Shown: positions 12,728 to 23,620 of the stretch, piece after piece | How positions within the stretch are numbered: position 1 is the stretch's first letter | Layout: every line of letters begins with the position of its first letter | Assembly: GCA_905221605.1 (NCBI GenBank) | Contig: CAJNDS010002447.1 | Span: 121,942 to 185,941, forward strand | DNA length: 64,000 nt | Direction: 5' to 3' | Source of the DNA: Symbiodinium natans | Lineage: Eukaryota; Sar; Dinophyceae; Suessiales; Symbiodiniaceae | Program-made: the position numbers and the translations under genes | The notes under the pieces: model-generated | What the model was told of the DNA's origin: nothing | Databases searched by the model: none | What the model saw: the letters and a program-made list of their open reading frames with translations, nothing else

Positions 12728-13216
12728 CCAACGGGGTCCATATGAATTTAACCGTGCGAATCGAAACGGGATCCGGGATGAGTTCATGTGAACGCAAACT
12801 GGATCCATAGGCTTCTTCCAAATTCGAAGCCTCCGGGCCGGGGCCATGACGTAAAACAGGGCCCCAGGTCAGTGCCATTATTCGGGACCGAAGTCGGCTT
12901 GAACGAAAGCAATTTTTCAAACGGTTTCTTAAAGGGAATTAATGGTTTCGGGCCGGTTGGAATGGATGAGATCGGCCTTCCAAATCACAAGGTCCGGCTT
13001 TAAAATCATAAGGCCCGGCTTTAAGCCAAGAGACCAAGGAATCCAAATTCGGAGCCTCCGGGCCGAAACAAGGCCCAAATCCTTGTGAAAACATGCCGGA
13101 TTCCGGGAACCGTTTGACTTTAAAGAAGGACTCCCAAACAGTCAGGATGCCCTGAATAACTCAGCCAAATTGACTTTACAGGGGAGGCCCCTGCTTAACA
13201 GGCTCCAACATCAAGG

Positions 13217-13290
13217 TTTAGAGGTTTAGAGGTTTAGAGGTTTTTAGAGGTTTTTAGAGGTTTAGAGGTTTAGAGGTTTAGAGGTTTAGG
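13217..13290 (+). repeat. TTTAGAGG tandem array
   Basis: About nine copies of an 8-bp telomere-variant unit (TTTAGAGG, twice stretched to TTTTTAGAGG), grading into TTTAGGG at its right end. Confidence 0.85.
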
Positions 13291-14814
13291 GTTTCGTGTG
13301 TTCAAGGTTTTAGGTTCGGGCTTCGGGGTTTGGAACTTAGCAGATCAGAGGCTTCTATGTGAGACGGTCGGGGGGGGGGGGGGTATGGGGTTCAGGTTTG
13401 GGATCAACAAGGGATTTTCAGTAGTGTGCAGGGTTTTAGGTTCAGGTTTTGGAGTTTTGGGATGTAGGGAAGCTTAGAACAACTGATAGTAGTAAGGTGT
13501 AGGGGGTTTAGCGTCTCCACCCTTTCAAAATCGGGGATGGTTGCTGCCGTCGTTTCACTGTGGATATTGTTATTGGTATTTGATGCTGTAGCTATACCGC
13601 TACGATGTGAGACTGGGCTAGGGTTCCCTTTCATGAGGTAGTGCCTTTGTGAAGAAGGAGTCCGATTGTGAAAGGCAACTAGTACTCAGAATACGACCTA
13701 GGCTTGGGGGGGGGTTTAGAGAAGGGTAGAAAGGGTGATTTTAAGCAAGGTCCAGGGGCTGTTTATAGTGTAGGGTTTGGAAGGTTGTTCGTTGTAGCAA
13801 GGGTTACATGAAGTTTGGGACTTTGGGTCGGTTTTAGTGTTTGCGAAAACTGGGGGTGAAAAACTACTAGTTCTTTCTTAGGCTTTGGGATGTAACTAGA
13901 CCCTACACCCTAAACCTAACCCTAAACACTAAACACTAAACCCTAAACCGCTTTCTAGTATAACTCACCTTACAACTGCTCAAGGAGGGACTGCGGCAAG
14001 GGTGGAAGGTTTGAGGCTTCTTTAGTTTGGGGGCTGTAGGGTGTAGAGTTAGGGTTCAGGGTTTAGGGTTTCGGGTTTGGGGTATAAGGAAATAAAAAAC
14101 AGAAAGCCCTACACCCCTAGATCCTAAACCTCCAAACCCCGAGCCCTGCAACCCCCAGAAGCCCCCTGAACCCCTAAAACCCTCACCTCGAAACCCTGAA
14201 CCCCTCAAGCCCTTCAAGCCCTAAAGCCCTGAACCCCCAAACCCTAAAGCCCTACACCCCCAAAGCCCTACCTGCAGGCTTTGGGGTTCTAGGGCTTGCC
14301 CTTGGGAGTTTAGGGTTTTAGGGAAGATCACTACCCTAAAGCCCTAAACCTTTTTGAACAACCTTCAACCGCCAAACGCCTGACCACTAAACCGAGAACG
14401 CGGAGGCCCAGGCTCAGCAACTTCTCAAGCTGGGGCACCGCCTCCTCCAACCTCTCAACTCTCTTTTCTTCTTAGAGTTTATGTGCGAGTGTAGGCGGTT
14501 TATAGGGTTTAGGGTTTAGGCTCAAAAGATGGTGAAACAGGCCTCAGGCCCAGGCCCTAGGCGCAATTGGCACCAAATTATAAGGTTGTTGAGCTTGCGT
14601 CTTGCAAGCCAGCATGGAACCGGCGGCCCTGCCCTGCTAGCACACCATGTGCCATCAGTCGGAGCGCCGGGGACTTAGAGCTTAGGGACCCTGCTGGAGT
14701 GGTCAGGAGCAGAACGTCGGGTTTAAGGCTTAGGGTGTTAGTTTAGGGGGGTTGGGGGTTGGGGGGTTAGGGCTTTAGGGCTTTTGGGGTTAGCGGCGCC
14801 CAAAACCCTAGACC

Positions 14815-14950
14815 CCACCACCGCCCACCCTGCCTTGCGGTAAGAAGGTCCGCCCATAGCCTGAGCTGTGGATACTGCTGAAGTGCAGAGCCCCATGGCT
14901 GAAGGTTCAGGGATTACTTGGAGGTTCATTTCCTGCTTGAAACTATTCAA
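14815..14950 (-). CDS. Candidate exon, unknown
   Basis: Minus-strand frame with SFKQEMNLQVIPEPSAMG and AVSTAQAMGGPSYRKAGW, flanked by heptamer DNA. No motif recognised. Confidence 0.2.
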
Positions 14951-16000
14951 GGGAACCCTTCAAGATTCAGGCCCAGGTTTTCGGGCATGTTAGCCCAAGA
15001 CCGAGCACGAAAAGCTCGGTTGGCAGAATGAAGTTTCCGGCTAACCCTACACCCAAACCTTAACCAGAGCTTAAAAAGGCAGCGGGATTTAAGCTCTCAA
15101 GATGCCATCCCTGCGATGAGAAAAAGCAGCCTGGGATTCAAAAACCGAATAAGAGCCTCGGGGTTTTGGTTTAGGGCTTAGGTCAGCACCGCAAAAGAAC
15201 AAAAATGAAACCCGAAGCCTGTCATTCACACAGCCGCAACTGAACTTGAACCGAATGAAACCCCCAAACCCAAACTAAACCCTGATCAAACCCGGAAACC
15301 TAAACCCTGCCGCGGACTTCAAACCCATACCAGACTGTCCAGCCCTCGCTGGAACCCTACCCTAAACCTGAAACCCTCCTGAACCCCTCGGGTTCCAACT
15401 TCCAAGACAAGGCTGAAGCGAAGTTGCCAGGGCCGTCGGGCACCTGCATTAGGGGCTTTACTAGAACAGGGTTCTGGGGGTCAGTATAATTGTACCCAAT
15501 ACGGGAATACTAGTAGTACTTCTGCCAACCCCCATAAGGCATGCTGGGGGCTAAGGCTTAAAATGGTCTGATGTGGCTTAACAGGGCTTAACGGGCTAAC
15601 AGGGATTGATCGGGTTTAACTTGATTGGCGCGGTCCCCCGGAAGTGTGCTTCTCATTTCGCACATTATTTGGCAGGAACATTATAGCTCCTTGAGGCCCG
15701 AAACCCTAAACCCTAAACCGTAAACCCTAAGCCCTATAAACCAAAAACCCTAAGCCCTAAAGCTTAGGTGAGGTCACATAGCTGGGGGCAAAACATTCCA
15801 AGATTTCGAGGTCTGAGGACTTGAGGGTTGCGCATGACTGGAACGTACTGTTCTGAGGTTCCCGCCAATCCCTATAAGAGGCTTGAAGCGGTTTAAGTTA
15901 TATATCTATATACATATACATGTGTATCTGTATTTTTCTGTACGTACAAGGGTTATAACCGTTGTGCATGTATGTATGTATATGTACATGCGGAAATCCT

Positions 16001-16054
16001 AAACCCTCATCAACTTCTGTCCCTAGGAAACCCTCATCAACTTCTGTCCCTAGG
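16001..16054 (+). repeat. Exact 27-bp tandem duplication
   Basis: Two identical adjacent 27-bp copies, 16001-16027 and 16028-16054, each starting AAACCCTCATCAACTT. Confidence 0.95.
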
Positions 16055-18634
16055 TAGCCAGGTCTCTGAACGACTACGGCCCCTTTATCGCGGGGGGCCC
16101 TGTTGCAATACAGCTCCAAAAGTGAGTACCTAAACAGGGCCCAGAATGTAGAGAGAGTTCACCATCATGAACCCTAAACCATAAACCCTAAAGTCCCTAA
16201 AGCCCACGCTCAAAAGCCACGACCCTCAAACGCACTCAAAAAACCCAAACCTTCGAAGCGGCTCTCAGAGTCGGGTCGAGGCTGCCCAAAGCACCCTAGA
16301 ATTTGTAAGGGGAATCGGGCTCAGGATGGCTCAGGACTTATTAAGGGTTTTAGGGGGGGGGGGGGGGGGGCGGCGACCTAGAGTGATCCAGACACCCTTA
16401 AAGACAGGGCTCTGTACCTGAACTCTTGGTATACTCCCTGGTGAAGGCACTTGACTCAGTGACTCTAACCAAGCCCCAACCCCCAAACCCCAACTTCAAC
16501 TTTGGATCATTAGGGAACCCAAACCCTAAACAAAAAGGGAATAAGGGCCTACTCTGGGTCCTAGTGTTAATTATAGGGTTCTGGGGTTATAGGGATATAG
16601 GGTCCTTGAAGCATCTAGAGGCTTGGCGCATCGTGGGGGATCTATTGAGGGGCCCTAAACCAAAAAACCCTAAACCTCAAAAGTGTTCGGAGCCTTCCCC
16701 GGCTGGAAGGAGTTCAGCAGGCACTCCACGTGGGAGGCAGAGTCCGCGCCTCTGCAGCTCGAGAGCTGAAAGCTGTCGGACTGGAGAAAGAAGTATTTGC
16801 TGCTAAGGCTTGGTCCTTTAGGGTTTGGGGTTTAGGCTCCCTAATCCCTAGCCCTAATCCCTAAACCCTGAACCCTAATTGAGGTACTTATGGCTACCCA
16901 TAACCTTCAAGATGGGAAAGGGGCCGAACATCCACCAAACCCCAAAGCCTGAAGCTCCACTGCGGTTTTGCCCACCACACCAATGGAACCACGGCATCTG
17001 GGTTTCGGGTTTTGGGGGTTTTGTGGTTTTGGGGTTCTGGGCTTTGGTGGTTTTGGGGTTGTGGGGTTGAGGGGTTCCGGGGTTCAGGGCTTTTGGGTCT
17101 GCGGTTCAGAGCGCGTGGCCTTTGGAGTTGAAGGTTCAAGGGTTTAGGACTAGGGGGGCTAGGGGCGTTAGGGGTCTGGAGCGGCGGGTTTAGGGTCGAG
17201 AAGTTTACAATAGGGCTGCAAGGCTTTCGGGTTGAGAGGTTACGGCTGAGAGTAAAACCCGACATGCCCTACACCCTAAGTACATTATTGGGTTGGGAGC
17301 CCTGAACCTTGTTGGGTCTTTCATTGGGTTGAGGAGTGGGGATCCCGGAACCCCATACACCTTCGGAACCATGTGGCTTGAGAGTGGATGATTCTTGATT
17401 TTAAGTTCTTGAGTTTAGGGTTTAGGCTTTGAGGTTTTGTGGCTTAGGGCTTGGAAGTTTCTGCTAGTAAACCCCAAAACACGTGACGTGTCTAGGCAGC
17501 CCACCTGCCCGCGGATCGCAAGCATGCGAGCCTGGGGGACGCGGGGGAGAAACATGCTTGCTCTGATGTCGGGATGCAGGCAACGCGAAAGCCCAAACCG
17601 CCATCTTCATACTTAAGGGTTTCGGATTTAGGGTTTAGGGCTGTAAGCCCTACAAGTGCTAAGTTAAACCCGATAAGCACGGTAAACCCTTTCAGCCCTC
17701 ATTCATACCCTGCAAACCCGCCAAACCTTTTTTAGCCCCAAAACCAAACCCCAATGAGGCCCCCGCCTTGTGGCAAGAGGGGGCACCATCTTTGCGCGAT
17801 CGCTCCAAGAATCCCAGATTCTACGAACTGAAGGGCTTGTTCAGGGTCCTGCGTTCAGGGTGCGAGGGTTGAAGGGGATTTGAGGTTGCGCCCTTTACGG
17901 ACTTCCGGGTGTTTACGCATTCCGAGAGTCTAGCCCCGCAAGCCCACTCGTGCGCGCCGTCTTCTTTGGTCCAAGAGGCTGATGCATGGAGCAGCCTCCA
18001 GTCGGCTGACAAGCACCTCAGAGCCGGTGATGGCAGCTTCGGTGTGGAGGGTTTTGGCCTAAACTCTGACGCCCTGAGCCCTGAAGGCCATAAAGCTTGA
18101 ACCCCATAAAGCCTAAAGCCCAAAGAGGTGGGGCTAACGAGGGTCAGCTTTACAAGACCCGGGTTGAGGTTCAGAGTCAAGGGGGGGGTTTGGTGTGCAG
18201 GGCTTTCAAGGCTGGGGTTTAAAGGTTTTTATTTAAAGGCTTAGAAGGCTGGGGAGCGAAGTCGGGGTCGCATGACAACCCCCCAGACATGAGGGCGCCC
18301 CACTTTCAGGGACTCTTGGAGCCTCTCCTGGCAAGGACAAGTCATTGAAATTGCTTTTTAGGGGCTTAGAGTTTTTGGTGTTTTGGCAGCTGGGGTTTAG
18401 GGGCGAAACTTCAGGGTTTGGGGCAACTACGGGCGCAAGAGCTCTATTACATTAGGTTCTTTCAGGGTTTAGGTTGGGGAGTTGAGGGTGTAGGGCGTAG
18501 GGCTTAGAAGGCTCAGGGTTCAAGACTACTGTGTTTGGGACTCCGGCTTGGGATGATAGGACTTTTAGGGTTCTGGGCTTCTTGTTTGGGACGTCGGACT
18601 TATAGGGTTTAGGGTTTGTGGTTTAGGCCTCGGG

Positions 18635-18806
18635 GTAGGCCTTTCAGATGTACACTGAGGGTCGCAGCTTGAGGAACAGAGATTTCAAAATGGGAGGCCT
18701 CATTAGTTTTCCAGGCTTCGATTAAGAGTTTAAAGGGGGCTTTTGTAGATTCTGGGTTCCGTCTTGAAGTTCCTGTTATCATGCGAAGCTTTACGTTTAG
18801 AGCCCC
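18635..18806 (-). CDS. Candidate exon, unknown
   Basis: Minus-strand frame with KAPFKLLIEAWKTNEASHFE followed by ISVPQAATLSVHLKG, between heptamer stretches. Its amphipathic character is much more protein-like than the neighbouring repeat frames. Confidence 0.3.
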
Positions 18807-19129
18807 CACAATTTATGGAGACTCCCTCATGTTCGGTACTCAGGGGCATGCAGGGCGCTGCCCCCCCTTAAACTGCCTTAAGCCCTATATGAACCCCCCA
18901 ACCCTAAACACTAAACCTTAAACCCGAAACCCCCACACCCTAATATCCCCCCCAACCCTAAATCCTAAACTACCCGAAACACTCATGAACGACTCAGCCA
19001 CATTTCGTTTAAGACCCCACCGGTGTCCCGCTTCGACTCGTTCTCCGTTAGCATGTAGGGGTGTACGATAAGAGGAACCCCCCCAAAACGCTCAGGGTTA
19101 CAGCGTTTTGGGGCTTAGGGGTTGGAGAA

Positions 19130-19272
19130 CTGCCCATGTTAGAGGATTTAAATCACAAGGCTGTCCCAGCTGGCCTCCACCCCAACGTGCAAGCGGTGGA
19201 TGGGCACATCCTGAGGCGAAACCGTCCCATCGGTGAAGCCAAAAACGCAGGGCCTGCGTGCCCCCAACAGTA
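19130..19272 (+). CDS. Candidate exon, unknown
   Basis: Plus-strand frame with LEDLNHKAVPAGLHPNVQAV and DGHILRRNRPIGEAK, ending at a TAA. Opposite in direction to the HET-like fragment just downstream. No family recognised. Confidence 0.22.
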
Positions 19273-19555
19273 AGCTGGGGCCAGGACGCTCAAGCCATAG
19301 GCGTCCTCGCTCGCCGGCTTGGGCCTGGAACTCAGCTTGTTCGGGCATCGGGGTTATTGGCTTTAGGGTTTGGGGTATATGGTTTCGGGTTTGGGATTTA
19401 TTGGGTTTCCAGGGTTTATTGGTTTTAAAGGGCTTTTCGCGTTTATAGGATTTATATGGTAAATACAGGGTTTTCGGGTTCAGACCTCAACTCAACCCGA
19501 AGAACACGAGGTTGGCGTCCCGCGGAGCCCCAGACTCAAAACATCTTGGCTTGAT

Positions 19556-20245
19556 CTAGTATAGAGTAGATTGTACACATAATATTCTAGAATAGGGTGT
19601 GGAGTTCTTCTTGAGATCTGCCAAAGGCCGTACCTCCGCCTTTCCATCTTCATGCACTCCTGTCTCTGTGAAGAATACTTCAACAAGCTTCTGTTGATCA
19701 GCTTCTTCAAACGGTGCCAAGTCTTCAGCATCATCGTGTTGTGAAAACTTCTGTTCTGATGGACACTTGTGCGGAAGAACTGATACACCGACATGTAGTC
19801 CAAGAAACACCAGGAGTACTCGTCATGCCAAAGCTGGGCCGAGGCGATCATCGCCAGTTGATTCCCTCTGGGATCAGGGTGCTCCCTGGTTTCCCACACA
19901 TGAGACACGCCGATAATCCGAACCTTGCTGCGAGAGGCTTCGTCTGTCTTCCACTTCTGTAACTCCTCGCGCGTGACGAAAGCATCTGGGTACCTCGGAT
20001 GGTGTTCTAACTCCTGGCGACGGATGAAAGTCTGCTTCTCCGCTGCTTCTCCTGTCAAGGGCTTTCAGGCAGGTTCCCCGCACCAGGCGAATGTCTACCC
20101 TCTCATCCAGGAGGAGGTCGGCTAAGCCAGAAGGATCCTGCAGGTTTGTGTAGAGCCGCCCGACTTTCTCCTCCCCTGAAGCAGTCACGCCTCCGCCTTC
20201 GTGCATTGCGGCCCTCGCCTGTTCATCGATCTTTGGCTGCGGCAT
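19556..20245 (-). pseudogene. Frameshifted HET-like gene fragment (SHVWETREHPDP family)
   Basis: Three frames must be read in turn. Frame 1 runs from ATG 20245 (MPQPKID...) to IRLVRGTCLKAL near 20060. Frame 2 (about 20058-19732) carries IIGVSHVWETREHPDPRGNQ, then WCFLDYMSVYQFFRT. Frame 3 (about 19730-19556) carries EDLAPFEEADQQKLVEVFF and ends near NSTPYSR. I recall the order SHxWETxEHPDP ... DYxSxxQ ... NxTPYxxRGWC from a large dinoflagellate family; the R-G-W-C end is missing and the stretch between FHNTM and EDLAPF looks shortened. No intron fits the frame changes, so it appears decayed or, less likely, mis-sequenced. It has no introns, unlike the ATP synthase genes, so it may derive from a retrocopy. 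A longer open frame continues to 19492 but lacks family character. Confidence 0.6.
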
Positions 20246-21525
20246 CCCTTAAAGTATGCGCAAAAGACATCTTGCGCGCTTGGTACCCCTAAGACTCTGC
20301 TACTTTAGCAGCGAAAGGGCCAATTTGGATCAACAGCCCCCCCCCCCCCCCCGGAGTTTCGGGGGTCAGGGATTGAGGAGTCCTGTATAGTGTCGGCTTT
20401 AAGGCGCTCTAAACACTACACTACACCCGAACACCAAAAAACAGTAGCCTTCTGTACTCTGCTGTAACTGCTGTATGCAGACTAGCAGGCTGGTACCTTG
20501 TCCAGGTCTGGGCGGCCAGGTCGGCAGCCTTGATAGGAGTGTTGGGTAAGGCAGGGGGTTTGCGAACAATGACCAGCCCTAAACCCCAACCCTAAACCCT
20601 AAACTCAAAAGTAAACCTAAACCCTGAATCCTGAACCCTGAACCCCTAAAACTATACTGCCTATACCTCGAAACCCTGAATCCTAAATCCTACCCAGGGA
20701 CGCTGAACTTTAAACCGGAACAATCTAAAGACCAAACCAAATCCTAAGAGCACCCAAACACCTCCGAAGACTCCAAACCTGAACCCTACACTCCCCCTGC
20801 CCCCTGCACTATGCCAAGACAGCAACAGCCCGCCAAGCACCTCTCAAGAAACTAAAGGAGGGAGCCTTGTAAGGGACTAGATAGGGAAATAGACGGGTTC
20901 TGTAAAGGTTACATAGGGGACGCTTATATCAATTAAGCCTCCCTACACCGTAAACCCTAAACACAAAGAACCTTGATGCTGGGTAGCACGGAGGGCCATC
21001 GTCTCAGCTGGCAGCCTGCCAGGGCTTACGGTTCGGGGCTTTCGGGCTTAGGCTTGCCTTAGTACGTCTGTTAAGGCTTTTGCGCTTTTGCAGCTGGCCA
21101 GGGTTTTGCGTTTTGGAGTCACTGTCAAGACCAAGAGACGGCCCACACATGCCCTTACTAAACCCAAAGCCCCTACTAAACCCCCACAGCCCCGAAACCG
21201 CGCCCACAAACACCCTAAGCCCTGTAGCCCACCACCCTAAAGACCCAAACCCCTAAAGCCCTTAAGCCCGAACCATCCTTAAACGCACAAAAAAACTTCA
21301 ACCCGGGCTGGGCTTCTGGCTCTCCGATCTTCCCTGCGGCCAAGCCGGGCAGCTCGCGCAGGCGCTGCATGTGCATCCAGCCTAAGGCTTTTAGGGGTTT
21401 GGGGGTGGTTGGGGCTTCGGGTAGGCTTTCGGGAAGGGCTTACAGCACAAGGTATATGGTTCTCAGACTGTACAGGCTTCATAGGGTCGTAGGATAAAGC
21501 CCAGGATACCACCAACCTTCTCTCA

Positions 21526-21705
21526 TATCCAAAAGACAAGCGCGTTGAATTCTATAATAAGCCTTGCAATTTTACCCACAAATCTGCCAGCAAGATCCTG
21601 CAAGCGAAAAACCAGAACGTCCACTGCGAAGATCTCCAACGTGCCACAGTGCCACTCTAACCGGAGGCAACTACGCCGGAAGCCGTCGGAGGTGTTCAAA
21701 GACAA
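21526..21705 (-). CDS. Candidate exon, unknown
   Basis: Heptamer-free stretch with the minus frame RLEWHCGTLEIFAVDVLVFR then LQDLAGRFVGKIARLIIEFN, alternating hydrophobic and basic residues like a folded domain. No family recognised. Confidence 0.3.
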
Positions 21706-22579
21706 TGCGTTCTCAACTCAACCAAAATGACCTAGATGGGAATTCAGGTCTTTAAAGAATTTGGGATTGGTTGGCCCATATTTACAAGGCTGAAAGTGGA
21801 ACTCCAGGGCCTAAATATGTGTTGGGGTTTACTCCAAGTAGGGCATGATTAAAGTTTCGGGTTTAGGGTTTAGGGTGTTGGGAGATGAGTAGGTTGTCGA
21901 GGCTCAAGCTTTGCGGTCTGCTGCCGGGCTTCCCTGAAGAACCCACAACCTACTGTACTTCTTCTGTACGATCTTACGATACAACCGATTTATTATAGGA
22001 TTCTTATAGGTAACATACAAACAAGTAGGTTTTGGGTTCTGCAGGTGGGTTCAATGACAAGAGCCCAGCTCAGGGAATGCCGGCCCAGTTGTCGGAGGTC
22101 GTGTCGTAACCTGCAGGCTGGTTGAGTGGCTGTGGCACTTACTCTCAATTCAAACCCTATAACAGTCCTATAACTATAACCAACAAACCGCAATCAAGTA
22201 TACTAGGGCTTGGGATTCAGGGTTTGGGGGGTTTCAGGGCTCTGGCTTGGAGGGCTTGGGGCTTTGGCGTTTTGCTATCATGTGTTTTTGGTGTAGCGAC
22301 CCCATGTGCCAAAAACAAACCCTGAAACACCAAACTAAGCCGCAAGCCCGAAGCCGTACACATTCCAACCCCTAAACCCCCATCCCTCAGCTGTCTGTTG
22401 CAGGGCTCGGGCCCCGGACCTTCCGAGGCTCTCGGGCACCTCCAGCAGTACCTGAGTGTGGCAATCTCCCGGGGATCAACCGGGGATTAAAAAAGGGTTT
22501 AAAGGGTTTAGGATTTCAGATTTGGAGCTGGGAGATCTTGGGGCACATCCAATCCCCACGTGATCCATCACGAGGCTCC

Positions 22580-22810
22580 GGCTCCACGACCCTCCTGCAA
22601 GTGCAGCCTTCCACGTATGAGGACACAGGTTTCGAGGCGGCGGGGGGAGTCACCAATGCTGCTGCAGGGAAAAATGAACACCTCAAGGAGCAACTAAGTC
22701 GGGAACTGTGCGAACAAGGAAGGCGGTGTTTGACCGAGTTCGAATGCCAGCTGTCGGATGTGAGGGTCCTCAGCACGACTGCTCGCAGGAGATGCAGTAG
22801 AACATTGACA
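22580..22810 (+). CDS. Candidate exon, unknown
   Basis: Plus-strand frame with AAAGKNEHLKEQLSRELCEQ followed by GRRCLTEFECQLSDVRVLST, a likely charged helix. Flanked by heptamer DNA on both sides. Confidence 0.3.
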
Positions 22811-23444
22811 ATAGGACAGCTGCCATGCAAGTTCCCGTGTAATTAGTGCAGGTGCTTCTGCTCGAGCCCTAACCTTCGATAAGATCCAAACCCTGGGCCT
22901 GCTTTCTGACTTTGTTCTGGTCTAGCAAACAAATGCCACAATTGAGATGAGCCCTCATATCTACCATCTCAAGCTCCCCAAACATACCCCGAAATCTTGC
23001 AAGGAAGCTGCTGCTTAGGGCTTCGCGCTGGGCACGCTAGGCTGTCGAGTTGAGGGGTTTAGAGTTTAGGGTCCCTAAACCCTGAACTCTGAACCCAACA
23101 AACTTTACACGGCCAAGTCGCTCAACCGTACCTTGAAACCAGCAAATGTCGTTCATTCTTTTCGGGAGTGCCCAATTATGTTGAGCATCCAGTGGAAGAA
23201 CAACCTGGTACACCACCTCCCCCAACCACAAACCCTAAGCCCCTAAACCCTAAGAACAAAATCTACCATGACTACATTCGAAGATCGAAGTCGACCCTTA
23301 CAGGCCACCTCCCAGGGCTCCAGTGCCGGAAACAGCGCCGCAGCCTCTAAGCTAGCTAAGGGTTTAGAGTTTAGAGCTTAGGGTCTTTGCGTCTTTGGGA
23401 TTGAGGGGTGTATACAGTCTAGGGTTTCGGGTTAGGGGGCTTCT

Positions 23445-23620
23445 TTGTTGCAGGCTGTAGGGGATTTCTGAATATAGGGTAGGTTTCTAGCTTATCTCTG
23501 TACACTCTCATTGGATCCGAGAAGTTCCCCCCCCACCCTTCTCCAGGACTTAGTGTATCCTCTGGCCCAAGCCATTTCTGGCTTCTTATCGATTCTTGGT
23601 TCATGACGTGACTCGAAGAG
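23445..23620 (-). CDS. Candidate exon, unknown
   Basis: Minus-strand frame with SQKWLGPEDTLSPGEGWG and GNFSDPMRVYRDKLETYPIF, ending in CCCTAA-type sequence. Composition is protein-like; no family recognised. Confidence 0.28.

Larger units (their letters stand above)
13200..18600. repeat. Degenerate telomere-like repeat field with local variants
   Basis: Opens with a clean variant array TTTAGAGG at 13217-13290. It includes an 18-base G run at 16353-16370 and alternating blocks of both orientations; CCCCTAAA forms dominate 14100-14350. Only the 14815-14950 candidate exon and a few weak open frames (for example 17909-18100) stand out. Confidence 0.65.
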
